From contig CAJTSH010000004.1 in NCBI GenBank assembly GCA_910578885.1, forward strand, positions 1-64,000: 64,000 bases of DNA. The letters run 5' to 3'. Source of the stretch: an uncultured Lachnospiraceae bacterium. GTDB taxonomy: Bacteria; Bacillota; Clostridia; Lachnospirales; Lachnospiraceae. Below the pieces are notes generated by a model. That model did no database searches and was not told where the DNA came from. It was given only the letters and a program-made list of their open reading frames with translations. Below are positions 26,282-34,531 of the stretch, piece after piece. The translations under genes were made by a program, and so were the position numbers. Numbering within the stretch: the first letter of the stretch is position 1; each line of letters opens with the position of its first letter.

Positions 26282-27028
26282 ATGATTCGAGACAAACGAA
26301 GAAAAAAGAAAAGAAAAATGAGGGCATTGCTTATCTTTCTGTTCATCTGTCTCTTTCTTGCTCTTGCCGCGCTTGTGGTGGTAAAGGTTTTTCAGGTAAA
26401 GAAGGTAGAAGTGACCGGGAATAAGCTGTATGGGAATGAACAAATTGAAAAGTGGGTGTTAAATGACGAGTATTCATGGAATTCCCTCTATGTGTATCTC
26501 AAGTATCGTTTTTTCGATACTGAGGAAGTTCCCTTTATAGATACGATGGAGGTGGGGATTAAGATTCCTCAGACGATTACGATACGGGTGTATGAAAAGG
26601 GACTGCTGGGATATCTTTATATAGATACCATAGGACAGAACGTCTATTTTGATAAAGACGGATTTGTGGTGGAGACTTCTTCAGAGGTGATAGAAGATGT
26701 TCCGAGAATTACGGGGCTTACCTGTAATCAGGTAGTGTTATATGAGAAGCTGGACTTAGAAAACAAGAATGCTTTGAGAAACCTCTTATCCGTAACGCAG
26801 ACGCTAAAGAAATATTCGCTAGTGCCGGATTCAATTGCTTATGGCGGAAACGGGGATATTGGGCTGAATTATGGCGCAGTAACGGTCAGCATGGGAACGG
26901 TCGAGAATCTGACCGAAAAGGTGAAGCGTCTGGAAAAGATTATGCCCAAGCTGGAAGGGATGAGCGGAACGCTTCATTTAGAGGAGTGGAGCGAAGAGAC
27001 TACAGATATTACTTTTGAAAAAGCATAG
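26282..27028 (+). CDS. divIB: Cell division protein DivIB/FtsQ
   Basis: 248 residues. It has a short, very basic cytoplasmic tail (IRDKRRKKKRKMR), one transmembrane helix (about 13-34), an extracellular POTRA domain (FQVKKVEVTGNKLYGNEQI) and the beta domain. It acts in the divisome with FtsL and DivIC. The start lies 3 bp after the ftsW stop. Downstream is a repeat element and then ftsZ with its own promoter. Confidence 0.9.
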   Translation: MIRDKRRKKKRKMRALLIFLFICLFLALAALVVVKVFQVKKVEVTGNKLYGNEQIEKWVLNDEYSWNSLYVYLKYRFFDTEEVPFIDTMEVGIKIPQTITIRVYEKGLLGYLYIDTIGQNVYFDKDGFVVETSSEVIEDVPRITGLTCNQVVLYEKLDLENKNALRNLLSVTQTLKKYSLVPDSIAYGGNGDIGLNYGAVTVSMGTVENLTEKVKRLEKIMPKLEGMSGTLHLEEWSEETTDITFEKA

Positions 27029-27042
27029 TAAGAGACGGTGGT

Positions 27043-27186
27043 GTCACTATTCACGGCTCAGGAATGCGCATTTACTGCGCATTCCGTACGAACATGATTC
27101 AAGTTCGGGGCGGTTTTTGCAGGGCAAAACTTTCAATATCGCCCCGAACCGTTACTATGAGCGGCTTCTGGACCGTGAATAGTAAG
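27043..27186 (-). repeat. 144-bp structured palindromic element, copy B
   Basis: The reverse complement of 11813-11956 over the same length, with only a few differences. Its ends are GTCACTATTCACGGCTCAGG and GACCGTGAATAGTAAG. The inner stems (GGGGCGG / CGCCCC-type and AATGCGCA / TGCGCATT) are kept, with the changes mostly in loops. It fills most of the divIB-ftsZ gap and lies just before the ftsZ promoter. Confidence 0.9.
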
Positions 27187-27202
27187 TTTTTCAAATTTTA
27201 GG

Positions 27203-27231
27203 TTGATTATTTGATGAAAAAATAATATTAT
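27203..27231 (+). promoter_or_regulatory. Promoter of ftsZ
   Basis: TTGATT (27203-27208), 17-bp spacer, TATTAT (27226-27231), 67 bp before the start codon and right next to copy B of the 144-bp element. Confidence 0.6.
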
Positions 27232-27297
27232 AGAGTATATGACTAGGTATGGAATAAGATTTACATACAGTGCTATGGGAGAGAAGGAGGAACTACC

Positions 27298-28533
27298 TTG
27301 CTTGAAATTAAAACAACAGACGCAGGTTCTAACGCTAAAATTATTGTAATTGGTGTCGGCGGCGCGGGGAATAATGCTGTAAATAGAATGATTGATGAAA
27401 ATATCGGCGGTGTGGAGTTCGTTGGAGTGAATACGGACCAGCAGGCATTGCCTTTGTGTAAAGCGCCTACGTTGATTCAGATCGGTGAGAAATTGACGAA
27501 AGGACTTGGAGCGGGAGCGAATCCGGAGGTTGGCGAGAAGGCTGCAGAGGAGACGGAAGACGAAATCGCAGCGGCAATCCGCGGAGCGGATATGGTGTTC
27601 GTCACTTGCGGTATGGGCGGCGGAACCGGAACAGGAGCGGCTCCGGTAATTGCCAGAATTGCAAAACAGATGGGAATATTGACCGTAGGCATTGTGACAA
27701 AGCCGTTTCGGTTTGAGGCGAAGGTTCGTATGACGAACGCAATTTCTGGCATTGACAAGCTGAGAGACAGCGTTGATACGATGATTGTCATTCCGAATGA
27801 CAAGCTTCTTGAGATTGTAGACAGAAGGACGACATTTCCGGATGCCTTGAAAAAGGCAGATGAAGTGCTCCAGCAGGCAGTACAGGGAATTACGGATCTG
27901 ATTAATCTGCCGGCACTGATTAACCTCGATTTCGCAGATGTTCAGACCGTTATGAAAGACAAAGGTCTCGCACATATCGGTATCGGTCTGGCGAAGGGTG
28001 AGGAGAAGGCCTTAGAGGCAGTCAAGCTTGCAGTTGCCAGCCCGCTGCTTGAGACAAGCATTACCGGCGCCAGCCATGTGATTATCAATATTTCCGGTGA
28101 TATTACCTTAATGGATGCGAATGATGCGGCAAGCTATGTGCAGGATCTGGCAGGTGAGAATGCAAATATCATCTTTGGCGCTAAGTATGACGAGACGATG
28201 GAAGATGAAGCGCTCATTACGGTAATTGCAACAGGAATCGGCGAGAATAGACAGCAGCCTGGCAAGATTATGCCAAACATGAAATACCAGCAGCAGGGAA
28301 CGGGACAGCCGAGAACTACTGCGGGAGTTGGTTTTGGAGGCCGCCCGATTGCGACGGGCTCGTCTGTAGGTGCGATGAACCAGACAACTTCACGTCCGGC
28401 TGCACCGGCATCGACCATTCAGACCCCTGTATCTCCGACCTTTACCGGAATCCAGAGACCGAAGCGTCCTGAGAGCAGTGTGCCGGAGAAGGATATTAAG
28501 ATACCGGAGTTTTTAAAGGGTACGAGGAAATAA
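27298..28533 (+). CDS. ftsZ: Cell division GTPase FtsZ
   Basis: 411 residues. The tubulin-like GTPase has GVGGAGNNAVNRM at the N-terminus and the signature GGGTGTGAAPV (about 103-113). A low-complexity linker rich in Thr, Pro and Gly (about 325-395) leads to the conserved C-terminal peptide IKIPEFLKGTRK, which binds partner proteins. It assembles the Z ring. The start is a TTG at 27298, 7 bases after GAAGGAGG; no ATG fits. ftsA does not precede it. Confidence 0.97.
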   Translation: MLEIKTTDAGSNAKIIVIGVGGAGNNAVNRMIDENIGGVEFVGVNTDQQALPLCKAPTLIQIGEKLTKGLGAGANPEVGEKAAEETEDEIAAAIRGADMVFVTCGMGGGTGTGAAPVIARIAKQMGILTVGIVTKPFRFEAKVRMTNAISGIDKLRDSVDTMIVIPNDKLLEIVDRRTTFPDALKKADEVLQQAVQGITDLINLPALINLDFADVQTVMKDKGLAHIGIGLAKGEEKALEAVKLAVASPLLETSITGASHVIINISGDITLMDANDAASYVQDLAGENANIIFGAKYDETMEDEALITVIATGIGENRQQPGKIMPNMKYQQQGTGQPRTTAGVGFGGRPIATGSSVGAMNQTTSRPAAPASTIQTPVSPTFTGIQRPKRPESSVPEKDIKIPEFLKGTRK

Positions 28534-28702
28534 TGGAAGGATAGATGTAGAAGCAGAGGAGCAGAAATGCTTCTCTCTTCGTATACGTTTGTTAAAAAAC
28601 GTAGCTGTTTTGCATGAGTATATGATATACTATAAGAAGTGAATATAATTATCATTATATATAAAGTGCCCAGAATTTCCACTGTGGCAAAGGAGGACAG
28701 AC

Positions 28703-30061
28703 ATGGAAAAACAATTAGTGTGGGAAAAACGCTTTAATATTGGTGTTGACGTGATTGACAAGGAACACCAGAAGCTGTTTCGGATCATCAATAAGCTGTT
28801 TACATTCGGGGAGGATGAGGAGAAGAGCGAATGGGTCTGCAGAGAAGGAATTAAATATTTTAAGGATCATGCAATGAAGCATTTTGCAGATGAAGAAGCC
28901 TATATGGAATCCATTAATTACAGCGGTATTAAAATGCATAAGAGGATACATGACGACTTCCAGAAAAAGACGCTTCCGGCGCTTGAGAAGGAGCTGGAAG
29001 AGACAAAGTATTCGGCGGATGCAGTCAGCCACTTTTTGGGCGTATGTACCGGCTGGCTGATTGGACATACGTTGACGGAAGACCATGCAATTGTAGGAAG
29101 GACCATGAGTAAGTGGAAAGATCCTCTGCCGGAGGAGATGCATGAGGCTATGCGGCAGACAATCCTGCAGCTTTTGGGAGATATGTTCCAGCTGAATGCA
29201 AAGGTAGTAAGTGAAAGCTACGGTGGCGAGAAGTTTGGAAATGGGATTTACTATCGGCTGACCTACAGCAATCAGCAGCGTAAGACAACAGAGACGATTC
29301 TGGTATTTGAGGAAAAGCTGTTAATTAACACAATCGGCAAAATGATGGGAGTAAAGACTGATAAGTTGGATGCCACTCTGGTGAATGCGGTAAGATTTGC
29401 GGCACGGCAGTTTGTGGATCGGGTCATGGAGCAGTTCCCAGCTTTGGAGGAGTATAAGATAAAGGCGGAAAACCTGCTGACGTATGAGCAGTTTGAAAAG
29501 GTTTTCGAGAGGAAAAATCCCCAGTTCAGCCTGTTGTATGATACGGGAGCCGGATATTTTGCATATTGCGCCATTGCGCCCCAGTTTGCAGAGAATGGGA
29601 GTGAAAAAGCCATCAGAGCGGATAATGCGATGGTTAAAGTCAAGGAATTTTTGGAAAATAGTGAGGCGAATGAAAGCGCAGCCGCTCAGAAAAAGAAAAT
29701 TTTAGTGGTGGATGATTCTGGTGTTGTTCTGAAGGCAATAAACGATCTGCTGAGTGAAGATTACGAGATTTCACTTGCAAAATCAGGGTTATCTGCAATC
29801 CGGAGTATTACATTAAATCGGCCAGATCTGGTTCTATTGGATTATGAAATGCCAGTCTGCAATGGAAAGCAAGTATTGGAGATGATTCGTTCCGAAGGAG
29901 AATTTGCAGATATTGCAGTAATTTTCTTGACCGGACGAGTAGATAAGGAGAGCGTGCAAAAGGTTTTGAGCTTAAAGCCGGCAGGATATCTGTCAAAGAA
30001 TTTAAAGCCTGCGGTAATTAAGAAAAATATTGATGAATATTTTAAAAGGATAACAAGTTAA
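28703..30061 (+). CDS. Bacteriohemerythrin fused to a response-regulator receiver domain
   Basis: 452 residues. Residues 1-135 are a hemerythrin domain with the full di-iron ligand set: H22, H60/E64, H79/H83 and H122/D127. A middle region (about 145-310) resembles a CheX-like phosphatase fold, but I cannot be sure. Residues ~333-450 are a receiver domain with DD at the start of VVDDSGVVL, phospho-acceptor D near 379 (LLDYEMP) and K near 431 (YLSKNLKP). The fusion suggests oxygen or redox sensing linked to two-component or chemotaxis-like signalling. GGAGG precedes the ATG. It is monocistronic and has no partner kinase nearby. Confidence 0.88.
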   Translation: MEKQLVWEKRFNIGVDVIDKEHQKLFRIINKLFTFGEDEEKSEWVCREGIKYFKDHAMKHFADEEAYMESINYSGIKMHKRIHDDFQKKTLPALEKELEETKYSADAVSHFLGVCTGWLIGHTLTEDHAIVGRTMSKWKDPLPEEMHEAMRQTILQLLGDMFQLNAKVVSESYGGEKFGNGIYYRLTYSNQQRKTTETILVFEEKLLINTIGKMMGVKTDKLDATLVNAVRFAARQFVDRVMEQFPALEEYKIKAENLLTYEQFEKVFERKNPQFSLLYDTGAGYFAYCAIAPQFAENGSEKAIRADNAMVKVKEFLENSEANESAAAQKKKILVVDDSGVVLKAINDLLSEDYEISLAKSGLSAIRSITLNRPDLVLLDYEMPVCNGKQVLEMIRSEGEFADIAVIFLTGRVDKESVQKVLSLKPAGYLSKNLKPAVIKKNIDEYFKRITS

Positions 30062-30074
30062 TACATACATATAG

Positions 30075-30162
30075 GAAAGCCCGTTTGCTTTTGGCTGATT
30101 TTATCCAAAAACAAGATTGTCGAATTTTTTGGATGAAAAGCAGGAATAGCAAACGGGCTTTC
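30075..30162 (+). repeat. Long hairpin upstream of spoIIGA
   Basis: GAAAGCCCGTTTGCT (30075-30089) pairs exactly with AGCAAACGGGCTTTC (30148-30162). A second pair (TTATCCAAAAA / TTTTTTGGATGAA) lies inside. There is no clear T-run. It may terminate the hemerythrin gene or shape the spoIIGA promoter, because one Spo0A box is in its loop and one abuts its 3' arm. Confidence 0.65.
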
Positions 30163-30193
30163 GACAAAATAAACAACGCTTATCCCCTATAAT
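30118..30193 (+). promoter_or_regulatory. Spo0A-controlled spoIIGA promoter
   Basis: Spo0A boxes TGTCGAA (30118-30124) and, inverted, TTCGACA (30160-30166). The second overlaps a TCGACA -35-like element separated by 21 bp from TATAAT (30188-30193). The Bacillus subtilis spoIIG promoter has the same abnormal long spacer with a Spo0A box on the -35 region, so the arrangement appears conserved. Confidence 0.75.
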
Positions 30194-30213
30194 AAGTATC
30201 TGGGAGGTGGCTT

Positions 30214-30990
30214 GTGGAATATGAGATATACATAGACGTGTTTGCAATGACAAATTTTGGAATGGATCTGCTCGCCCTGTTTCTGACAGATATATTTTTG
30301 GGACGTGGGAGAAGCCTTCGGAAGATGGTGCTTCCATCCCTTTTCGGAACTGTAGTCGGAATGCTCTTGTTCTTCCTGCTAAATAATTATGGGCTTTATA
30401 CGATTCTGATTCACTTTTTGGTCAATCCCTGCATGGTCTGGATGGCATTTAAGGAGCAGACAAAGCGCCGCTTTTTAGAAGATTGGGGTGTCGCTTATCT
30501 GCTCGTGCTTTTGTCAGGAGGCATTATGCAGTGGATTTATAGTACCGTGTTTCATGGAAAATACCGTATGGCCGCTATGCTTCTTACTGTACTGCCTGCG
30601 CTTTTTGCCGCTGCCTTTTGGCGGTATCAGTCTGAGCTGGGAAAGCGGATTTATGAGATTTTGCTCTTTACAGAGGGAGGTTCTATGAGGCTGCTGGCAT
30701 ATTACGATACGGGAAATCTGCTGATGGATCCTTATGTGAAGGAGCCGGTCAGCATTATTGCGGAGCATACAGCAAAGGAACTGCTGAATCAGGAACTTCC
30801 CGGACGGCTGATTGTCTATTCCAGCCTGGGAGAAAATCATGGTATGATAAACGCTTATACGCTGGAGAAAATGCTGATATACAAAGGAAAACGTATAGTT
30901 ACTGTTGAGCCGGTCATTATCGGAGTGGCAAATGACCAGTTGTTTTCGCATGGAGAATATCAGATGATTTTAAACAGTCATCTGCTGTAA
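30214..30990 (+). CDS. spoIIGA: Sigma-E processing peptidase SpoIIGA
   Basis: 258 residues from a GTG start, with GGGAGGTGG (30202-30210) upstream. The N-terminal half has about five transmembrane helices; the C-terminal half is an aspartic-protease-like domain with the catalytic DTG (YYDTGNLL, Asp near 165). It cleaves the pro-sequence from pro-sigma-E in the mother cell, triggered by SpoIIR from the forespore. sigE follows after 11 bp, as in other spore-formers. The promoter carries Spo0A boxes. Confidence 0.93.
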   Translation: MEYEIYIDVFAMTNFGMDLLALFLTDIFLGRGRSLRKMVLPSLFGTVVGMLLFFLLNNYGLYTILIHFLVNPCMVWMAFKEQTKRRFLEDWGVAYLLVLLSGGIMQWIYSTVFHGKYRMAAMLLTVLPALFAAAFWRYQSELGKRIYEILLFTEGGSMRLLAYYDTGNLLMDPYVKEPVSIIAEHTAKELLNQELPGRLIVYSSLGENHGMINAYTLEKMLIYKGKRIVTVEPVIIGVANDQLFSHGEYQMILNSHLL

Positions 30991-31001
30991 AAGGAGGATA
31001 T

Positions 31002-31742
31002 ATGTACATAAAAGTAAACGTGCCGCAGCATTTTCAATTCAAAATGATACCGTCGTTGATGCAGTTGATGTTTCCGGACAGGAAAGACGTCCATTATATC
31101 GGAGGGGCAGAAGTGCTTCCGCCGCCCCTTGCAGCCGAAGAGGAAGCAGAGTGCATCAGGCAGCTTTTGGGAGAGCAGAAAGAAGAGGGGAAAAAGAAGC
31201 TCATTGAGCACAATCTGCGTCTGGTGGTCTATATTGCAAAGAAATTTGACAACACTGGGGTAGGCGTAGAGGATTTGATTTCTATCGGGACAATCGGTCT
31301 GATCAAAGCCATCAATACATTCAATCCGGATAAAAATATTAAGCTGGCGACGTATGCTTCCCGGTGTATTGAGAACGAGATTCTGATGTATTTAAGACGC
31401 AACAATAAAACCCGTCTGGAGGTGTCGATAGATGAGCCTTTAAACGTGGATTGGGACGGAAATGAACTTCTGCTTTCTGATATTCTGGGGACGGATGAAG
31501 ATGTTATTTACCGGGACATTGAGAGCGAAGTGGAGAAGAAGCTGTTGAACAAGGCAATTGACCATTTGTCCGGCAGGGAGAAGACGATTGTGGAGCTTCG
31601 GTTCGGATTAAATTCCAAGGACGGGAACGAGCTGACGCAGAAGGAAGTGGCGGATTTGCTGGGAATTTCCCAATCTTATATTTCCAGGCTAGAAAAGAAA
31701 ATTATGAAACGGCTGAAAAAAGAAATCGTACGGTTTGAGTAA
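31002..31742 (+). CDS. sigE: Sporulation sigma factor SigE
   Basis: 246 residues. The N-terminal ~30 residues form the membrane-binding pro-sequence, with the cleavage-site region YIGGAEVLPPPL as in other pro-sigma-E proteins. Sigma-70 region 2 (EDLISIGTIGLIKAINTF, YASRCIENEILMYLR) and region 4 (LTQKEVADLLGISQSYISRL) are complete. It directs early mother-cell gene expression. It is co-transcribed with spoIIGA; AAAGGAGG precedes the ATG. Confidence 0.96.
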   Translation: MYIKVNVPQHFQFKMIPSLMQLMFPDRKDVHYIGGAEVLPPPLAAEEEAECIRQLLGEQKEEGKKKLIEHNLRLVVYIAKKFDNTGVGVEDLISIGTIGLIKAINTFNPDKNIKLATYASRCIENEILMYLRRNNKTRLEVSIDEPLNVDWDGNELLLSDILGTDEDVIYRDIESEVEKKLLNKAIDHLSGREKTIVELRFGLNSKDGNELTQKEVADLLGISQSYISRLEKKIMKRLKKEIVRFE

Positions 31743-31904
31743 TGAATTATGAACAATAGAGAACAAAAAAGTAAGAAAAAAATTGTCAAAATATACAAAA
31801 AAGGATGACGAATAAGGGGGAATGGTATATACTATACATATGAGAATGGAACTGCATTCGACAGAATGTTCTGTGTCTGCGGGGCGGAAAAGGGAGATGG
31901 TACT

Positions 31905-33506
31905 ATGTTATTAGAATTTTTAGGGGCAGCGCATGAGGTGACTGGAAGTTGTCATTTCCTACAGTTTGGAGAGAAGCACCTGTTGGTGGATTGCGGTATG
32001 GAGCAGGGACCGGATTTGTATGTGAATCAGGAAATACCGGTAAATGCATCAGAGATTGATTACGTATTTATTACGCATGCCCATATTGACCATTCAGGTT
32101 TGCTCCCTTTGCTTTACAGCAGGGGGTTCAGAGGTCAGATATTTGCAACTACAGCAACCTGCGAATTGTGTAATATTATGTTGAAGGACAGTGCGCATAT
32201 CCAGATGTTTGAAGCGGAATGGCGGAACAGGAAAGCAAAACGCGCCGGTCTGCCGGAAGTCGTTCCTCTGTACGATATGAATGATGCAGAGGGGGTATTG
32301 CGGCAGTTCATACCTTGTGATTATAATCATGTGGTTACGGTTTGCGGGGAGCTGAAGGCCCGGTTTGTAGACGCAGGGCATTTGTTGGGGTCTTCCAGTA
32401 TTGAACTTTGGATAACCGAGGACGGGGAAGAGGTAAAAGTTGTGTTTTCCGGGGACATCGGAGGAGGGAACCGGCCGTTGATTAAGAATCCGCAGTATAT
32501 TGAAGAAGCGGATTATGTGATTATGGAATCTACATATGGCGAGAAGCTGCATATGTCTCCTCCGGATTATGCTACAGAGCTTGCCAAGCTGATTAGAGGT
32601 ACATTTTTAAGAGGCGGTAATCTTGTGATCCCGGCATTTTCCGTCGGCAGGACACAGGAGATGCTGTTCTTCCTTCGGCGGATTAAGACCGAGCATATGC
32701 TTCCTGAATTTGAAGATTTTGAAGTGTATATAGACAGCCCGCTTTCGATAGAGGCGACAAATATCTTTCATAAGAATGTTGGAGACTGTTTTAATGATAA
32801 GGCGAAGGCTTTGGTGGAAAGCGGAGTGAATCCTATTGCGTTCCCGGGTCTGAAAACATCTGTTACAAGCGACGAATCAAAAATGATAAACTTTGTGAAA
32901 AAGCCTGTGGTCATTATTTCCGCATCGGGCATGTGCGAGGCGGGACGTATCAGACATCATTTGAAGCATAATCTGTGGCGGCCGGAGTCTACGATTCTGT
33001 TCGTGGGATATCAGGTTCCGGGAACATTGGGAAATGCATTGCTGAATGGCGTCAAGGAAGTAAAGCTTTTTGGTGAGACGATTGAGGTTCGGGCGCAGAT
33101 TGCAAATCTTCCCGGAATCAGCGGGCATGCGGACCGCATCGGGCTTACGAAATGGGTTTCGGCATTCAAGAACCCGCCAAAGAGAGTTTTTGTCGTACAC
33201 GGGGATGATGCAATCTGTGATGAATTTGCGCTTCATCTGCATGCGGATCTGGGACTGGAGGCGGTAGCGCCGTACAGCGGAGATACATATGATCTTCTGA
33301 AAAATGTCTGCGTCAAAGAGGGTGCCAGAGAACATGCGGTCAAGAAGGAGAAGACCGCAAAAGCTTCTTCCAATGTATTTGCAAGGCTTCTTGCAGCGGG
33401 TCAGAGGCTGCTTAGCGTGATCGGCAAGAATGAAGGAATACCGAATAAGGAACTTGCAAAGTTTGCTGATCAGATCAATTCTCTTTGTGATAAATGGGAG
33501 CGATGA
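31905..33506 (+). CDS. MBL-fold beta-CASP RNA exonuclease-like protein
   Basis: 533 residues from the ATG at 31905, supported by AGGGAGATGG; an earlier in-frame ATG at 31866 lacks a ribosome-binding site. The metallo-beta-lactamase domain has THAHIDHSG (HxHxDH), DAGHLLGSSS and FSGDIGGG. The beta-CASP domain has SASGMCEAGRIRHHL and FVVHGDD. Family members are RNA-processing nucleases of the CPSF73/RNase J kind. The C-terminal ~60 residues are a basic helical extension. It sits between sigE and sigG, which are adjacent in many other spore-formers. An inverted Spo0A box (31857-31863) lies upstream, significance unknown. Confidence 0.88.
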   Translation: MLLEFLGAAHEVTGSCHFLQFGEKHLLVDCGMEQGPDLYVNQEIPVNASEIDYVFITHAHIDHSGLLPLLYSRGFRGQIFATTATCELCNIMLKDSAHIQMFEAEWRNRKAKRAGLPEVVPLYDMNDAEGVLRQFIPCDYNHVVTVCGELKARFVDAGHLLGSSSIELWITEDGEEVKVVFSGDIGGGNRPLIKNPQYIEEADYVIMESTYGEKLHMSPPDYATELAKLIRGTFLRGGNLVIPAFSVGRTQEMLFFLRRIKTEHMLPEFEDFEVYIDSPLSIEATNIFHKNVGDCFNDKAKALVESGVNPIAFPGLKTSVTSDESKMINFVKKPVVIISASGMCEAGRIRHHLKHNLWRPESTILFVGYQVPGTLGNALLNGVKEVKLFGETIEVRAQIANLPGISGHADRIGLTKWVSAFKNPPKRVFVVHGDDAICDEFALHLHADLGLEAVAPYSGDTYDLLKNVCVKEGAREHAVKKEKTAKASSNVFARLLAAGQRLLSVIGKNEGIPNKELAKFADQINSLCDKWER

Positions 33507-33547
33507 AAAAGAATCACATCTCATAGGATGAAATTTTTTATGAAATG

Positions 33548-33578
33548 ACCTGCTTCTCCGAACATGGGAGAGGCAGGT
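33548..33578. terminator. Bidirectional terminator between convergent genes
   Basis: ACCTGCTTCTCC (33548-33559) pairs with GGGAGAGGCAGGT (33566-33578) with minor mismatch. It lies between the MBL gene and sigG, which face each other. T-runs are weak on both sides. Confidence 0.6.
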
Positions 33579-33596
33579 TGGGACATATTTTATAGG

Positions 33597-34382
33597 TTAT
33601 TTTTTTAGAGACAGATAGTTGCGCATGTTCTTTAGGGCGGATTTTTCCAGACGGCTTACCTGTGCTTGGGAGATGTGGATTTCGTCTGCGACCTCCATCT
33701 GTGTTTTGCCCTGAAAAAAACGCAGGTTTATGATATAATTCTCGCGTTCGTTCAAGCGGGACATGGCATCGGATAAGGAGAGTTTTTCAATCCAGGCGTC
33801 TTCTTTGTTCTTTTTGTCGCTGATTTGATCCATGACATAAAGCGTGTCCCCGCCATCGGTATAGATGGGGTCATAGAGGCTTAGGGGGCTCTGGATAGCG
33901 TCAAGGGCATAGACGATATCTTCTTTGGGAATGCCGGCTTCTTTTGCGATTTCATCTAAGGTGGGTTCCTGCATGGAATTTTTCTGCAGGATTTCCCGGG
34001 CATGGATTGCCTTATAGGCGGTATCTCTTAAGGAGCGGCTGACCCGGATACTGTTGTTATCTCTGAGATAACGCCGGATCTCGCCGACAATCATTGGAAC
34101 GGCATAGGTAGAGAATTTGACGCCGAGGGTGTCGTCAAAATTATCAATAGATTTTATGAGTCCGATGCAGCCGATTTGAAATAGATCATCTATGTTTTCG
34201 TGGTTGCCGGAGAAACGTTTGATGACGCTTAGGACAAGGCGCAGATTTCCTTTGATGTATGCTTCTCTTGCATCGGTGTCGCCCTGTTTTATCCGCCTGA
34301 ATAGTTCTTCTTTTTCTTCTTCTTTCAGTATGGGGAGTTTTGCAGTATTTACACCGCAGATTTCTACTTTGTAAACAGACAT
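33597..34382 (-). CDS. sigG: Sporulation sigma factor SigG
   Basis: 261 residues. The N-terminus MSVYKVEICGVNTAKLPIL is characteristic of SigG. Regions 2 (NIDDLFQIGCIGLIKSID, YAVPMIVGEIRRYLRD), 3 and 4 (KTQMEVADEIHISQAQVSRL) are complete. It drives late forespore transcription. GGAGG precedes the ATG. A promoter of sigma-G type lies upstream on the same strand, consistent with autoregulation. Unlike Bacillus, it is on the opposite strand to spoIIGA-sigE and separated by an MBL gene. Confidence 0.95.
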   Translation of the reverse strand: MSVYKVEICGVNTAKLPILKEEEKEELFRRIKQGDTDAREAYIKGNLRLVLSVIKRFSGNHENIDDLFQIGCIGLIKSIDNFDDTLGVKFSTYAVPMIVGEIRRYLRDNNSIRVSRSLRDTAYKAIHAREILQKNSMQEPTLDEIAKEAGIPKEDIVYALDAIQSPLSLYDPIYTDGGDTLYVMDQISDKKNKEDAWIEKLSLSDAMSRLNERENYIINLRFFQGKTQMEVADEIHISQAQVSRLEKSALKNMRNYLSLKK

Positions 34383-34410
34383 GATGCCTACCTCCGGAAA
34401 GTTGATATTT

Positions 34411-34442
34411 AAATCATGCGCAAAAGAAAGTGGTTTTATTCA
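34411..34442 (-). promoter_or_regulatory. Sigma-G/F-type promoter of sigG
   Basis: Read on the minus strand: TGAATA (plus 34442-34437), 18-bp spacer, CATGATTT (plus 34418-34411), close to the sigma-G consensus TGAATA-N17/18-CATACTA. Its position about 30 bp before the start codon fits autoregulation by SigG or activation by SigF. Confidence 0.55.
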
Positions 34443-34463
34443 ACATGAGGAAGAAATGAGAAG

Positions 34464-34492
34464 TTGATTTTTTTTGAATAAGAATTTATAAT
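34464..34492 (+). promoter_or_regulatory. Promoter of the 117-residue gene
   Basis: TTGATT (34464-34469), 17-bp spacer, TATAAT (34487-34492), diverging from the sigG promoter. Confidence 0.65.
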
Positions 34493-34531
34493 ATAAGTAA
34501 TCAGTGTAAGAAAAGGATAAGGTGTTGTCGG

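Noticed and set aside
27133..27975. 280-codon minus-strand frame opposite ftsZ
   Set aside because: It is antisense to a highly conserved gene and has Cys/Arg/His-rich composition typical of a shadow frame.
31857..31863. Inverted Spo0A box before the MBL gene
   Set aside because: A single 7-base match inside a small palindrome (CATTCGACAGAATG), with no convincing promoter; noted but not claimed.
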